A DNA stretch of 64,000 nt from Malurus cyaneus samueli (lineage: Eukaryota > Chordata > Aves > Passeriformes > Maluridae). Position 1 is the stretch's first letter. Every line of letters begins with the position of its first letter. The DNA lies in contig CM019227.1 of NCBI GenBank assembly GCA_009741485.1, forward strand, positions 11,261,647 to 11,325,646, in the 5' to 3' direction. Below the pieces are notes generated by a model. The model worked only from the letters and a program-made list of their open reading frames with translations. It made no database searches and had not been told where the DNA came from. A program made the translations under genes and the position numbers. Of the stretch, positions 60,901 through 64,000 are shown in pieces.

Positions 60901-63900
60901 TCCTGTGTGTGCACCATTATCTCTTGCCTGGAGCACTGTGACTGAGCTCTTGTATTTCTTGTGCCTCTTTGCTTTATGGCATGAAGACACTGCTTAAATA
61001 AACAATATCAAACAGACTTGTGGTCTCAGACAGGTAAACTTCTGGCAGTATAAAAATGTAACAAATCATTATATTTTTGCTATGGTAAGCTATTATATGA
61101 GGTACTGGCAGCAAAGGAATTGAATTGACAGATACTAAAATCAGTATTGACAGCAACAGCTTGAAAGAGAAAAAAATTAAAGAACAAGAAAAGAAAATCA
61201 CACAGAGATTCAGCTTCAAATGTTCCTACATTTTCAGACACAACCAGCTGCAGCAAATGGGATGTCCTGGGGGTGCTCCAGGCCAACACTGTGGTTAACC
61301 TAATTCAAACCACTCTTACCCTTTAACACAGGTGCAGTACTTCACATCCTCCCACACGGAGCTGTAACTGCCCTAAGAACACCCTTGAATAAATTCCTTT
61401 TCTGAGCAGCATCACCCAGGGAAACCACACTGACTCTGAGTTGATGGCATGCAGTTGCCATCCACAAACCTCAGCATTCCTTGGCTCCAAAAGCAATCCT
61501 CAACTCTCAGCACCAAAGGGAAAGCTCACTGTAAACATTTATTTATTCACCCAGCTGATAAAATGCCTGCAGGCCGCCTCCCTTGCTCATTCCCAGAGAG
61601 CAGCATGGTTTGCTGGTGAAGTGTGTTTTCATTCTCTGAGATGATGATTATGGTTGCTGGATGTGATGATCACCTCCCAGGACATTATCACGATTCAAAA
61701 CCTGCTTTGGCAAAGATATTTATTTCATTATCTAAAGGGCATTTAGGAAAATGTTGTTATATATATATGTGAGCCCTAATGAATGAGCACTAGACTGTGC
61801 TAACCCTTAAAGCAATCCAGTATGATTAGGGAGGTGGGTGGCACATTCTCCCACAATTTTTTAGAAATTAGGAAATGAGAAAAAGAAATTCTTAAATCCA
61901 CTTCTATTCCCACCATCACTTACGCAGATGTCATTTTCCTTATTCTGTAAATACCAGGTCTTTATCCTGTCTCGTTATTACTGTCAGAAGACCCATTTTA
62001 GACCATCTACCTAAATATCTCAGCAGAGAACCTAGGAAAAAAAAATAAATTGCAAAGCACCAGGCTAATTTATTTTCCTGAGTATGAGGCTGCAGATGAA
62101 TCAGAGCATAAAATAATAATTCTGAGTGCATGGAAGTAAAGGTATCTAAAGACCTGACTCTATATTTTAAATAATAATTTATTATATTGCCATAGACATA
62201 TAGCCATATGATATATTAAGTGAGATTAGTTCAGAAGTATATTTAACATGTCTATTTTAAAAATCCATCTCATTTCTCAAAGAGAACACACTGCAGCCTC
62301 CCTTGCTTGAATACAATGAAATTTATGAATGTGGATGAGGATTCTCAGCAGTAAAGGCTTTTTAACAGGATCAGGTTTTCACCTTCAGAAAACGAGCAGT
62401 TCTTGTCTCCTCTGCCAATCCCATATTGCAGGGGAGTTGTGCTGAATACTCATCTCATCAGTCAATGCTTTGATTTATCCTTGCACATGTATTGAAGGAA
62501 AAGCACCTCAAAATGTAATCACCGGAATGTCATGACATACATGATAATTTAAGAGGTTCAAGCTTTCCACTTACTATCCTTTATTATAAAAGATATTCGT
62601 CCTTGTCGATATTTAGCAGAGTGTAAAAAATTACTATAATGTTTAAAACTGTACATTAACAATATGTTGCTAAAACTTTCATTTTTAAGACTAAATTTTA
62701 GCTCTTTCATGCCTGCTTCAAAATCAAAACCCAAACCCAGCCTTTTAGCAATTTTCTAGCACTGACTTGCTCTGAAGGTGCTAAGTCACTGGTGAAACAC
62801 ATTATTAGATTGCAGTAACTTTCTACCACATCTCCTTTGTCCCGGGTTTCTCCTACTGCTTACAGATTGGCCTCAATGTTATTTATTTTTACACCTACAG
62901 ATACAGAAACTCACATATCTACATACCTATTTACACAACAGAAACATAGCTTATTGTTCCTGATCTTAATTATTTAGTTGAATTCTTAAGGAGGCTTTAA
63001 AGGAATTCTTTTTCTGCAGAATAGAAACACTGAAGGAATCCTGATCCTGCAGGCACAGAATATTGCATTTGAGTGCTCAGCATATTCAGTGAGACTTGAG
63101 TGACTCATACAAGGACATGGCTGAAGAATAAATGTTTTTATTAATTATTTACCAATCTTCAGTGTTTCGGTGCCATACTGAGTTAGCATAACTTTCTGGA
63201 TAAATTATTCATCTTTTCACAGTTCAACCCAAGCACAGCACAGCTCCAAAGAGATGACAAACCTGTGACACACAGCACATACCCACTAAACCCCTTCCTT
63301 CTTTGAGCCCTTGATATTTTAATCACATTTCTACCCAGGGATGAACTCCCTAGCACCAGGCAGTGTAAATCAGAGGAGTTCAGTCATAAATACTATGGAA
63401 ATTCAGTGCTTGGAACAGGAGCACAACACACTGAACGAAACATTGGAAGGAGGAGGTCACAGCACCCAAGATGCTCCAGCAGAAATTCTCACTGGCCAAA
63501 TGGGCTGGGTCAGGGTCCTGCTGTGCCCAGACCCTCTGGGGCAGTCTTACAGGGGCTGGGCAGAGCATCCAGACACACTTCTCCACCTGAAACCCTCCCT
63601 CCTGAACCACAGTGCACTGCTGTTTTGTGACCTGAGGTTACAGCATTTTCACCAATTGCCAAATCATGTTTTCCACCCTTGATACTGAGGCTCTGAGGAG
63701 TCTTGCTCCTGTACAAAAGGCGAGTTTAAAACCCTGCCAAGCTTGGGGTCTAGGTGCTGTTGTACAGCCATGAGCTCCAGAAGCTCACTGGGTATTATAA
63801 ATAAAAGAGGGAGCCATAAAATGTCAATGCTTTAGGAATGACCCATAATGTAAACTAGATGAGAAGGTTTTTGAGCATTTCCTTCTGCAGAGTTACCTTC

Positions 63901-64000
63901 ACTGGAGCAACCTCTCTGTCTGGGCATTGGCTGAGCAAACTGTGCCTGAATCACTCCCTGCAGATCCCAACTGTGCCCAGGCTGAGAGCTCAGCACAGGC
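54901..64000. other. unannotated sequence, no gene seen
   Basis: Somewhat GC-richer at 54.9-55.5 kb, with overlapping open frames up to 163 codons on the minus strand but no domains. The remainder is AT-rich. A T12 tract precedes the undetermined base at 55,943. An acceptor-like T10-GCAG ends at 55,410 without a convincing exon after it. The last kilobase has overlapping frames (63.34-63.72 kb) judged to be chance. No transposon, RNA gene or repeat array was recognised. Confidence 0.45.
55943..55943. other. single undetermined base
   Basis: One N directly after a run of 12 T residues, most likely an unresolved homopolymer length or a consensus error. Confidence 0.98.

Noticed and set aside
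1..64000. tRNA, rRNA or known microRNA genes
   Set aside because: No tRNA B-box (GGTTCGAATCC-like), no rRNA core sequences and no intact mature sequences of the common vertebrate microRNAs I looked for were seen.

Overview
The window looks like a non-coding stretch (intergenic or intronic) of a vertebrate nuclear genome, most probably a bird. The evidence is a minus-strand CR1 LINE tail at about 4.26-4.38 kb ending in the CR1-type 3' octamers (read as CACAGAAT CACAGAAT on the plus strand), a second, older CR1/L3-like reverse-transcriptase fossil at about 9.9-10.0 kb, few interspersed repeats overall, and interstitial CCCTAA telomeric tracts near 2.0 and 2.8 kb. The species cannot be named from the sequence. 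There is no operon-like organisation and no rRNA, tRNA or CRISPR array. I could not recognise a single protein-coding gene. The many short open frames have stop-limited lengths expected by chance and no recognisable domains.

Layout. 1-4.3 kb: mixed sequence with two interstitial telomeric repeat tracts and a CR1 fragment. 4.3-12 kb: unique sequence, a possible decayed LTR on the minus strand (about 8.96-9.39 kb) and the LINE reverse-transcriptase fossil. 12.0-12.4 kb: AT-rich, homeodomain-motif-rich sequence with a consensus splice donor. 12.4-33.8 kb: mostly featureless, with small minisatellites at 15.24 and 17.96 kb and a 26-bp duplication at 23.93 kb. A 10-N assembly gap lies at 33,848-33,857. 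35.13-35.33 kb: a clean 50-bp x 4 minisatellite, followed by a perfect 12-bp hairpin at 35.47 kb and another at 37.40 kb. 38.2-38.7 kb: two exon-like segments on opposite strands. 43.66-44.47 kb: the outstanding feature, a CpG-dense tandem array. 44.5-64 kb: AT-rich unique sequence with a GC-punctuated poly-T tract, a short telomere-like motif, a candidate regulatory element near 54.7 kb and one isolated N.

The CpG array (about 43,691-44,472) has about 20 units of 35-42 bp. Each full unit carries a CCAAT sequence overlapping a YY1-type ATGGCGGC core, then a 14-bp perfect palindrome CCGCGCATGCGCGG that contains the NRF1-type core GCGCATGCGC and alternates purine and pyrimidine (Z-DNA-prone). 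A perfect 14-bp-arm inverted repeat sits directly at its left edge. It resembles a tandem promoter or insulator-like cluster of YY1/NRF1/NF-Y sites in otherwise CpG-poor DNA. I regard it as the best candidate here for an undescribed regulatory or structural element. The motifs are read directly; binding and function are inference.

All exon, enhancer and LTR proposals are tentative and would need alignments to other genomes or RNA data. Nothing here can be shown to work as a coordinated gene system.
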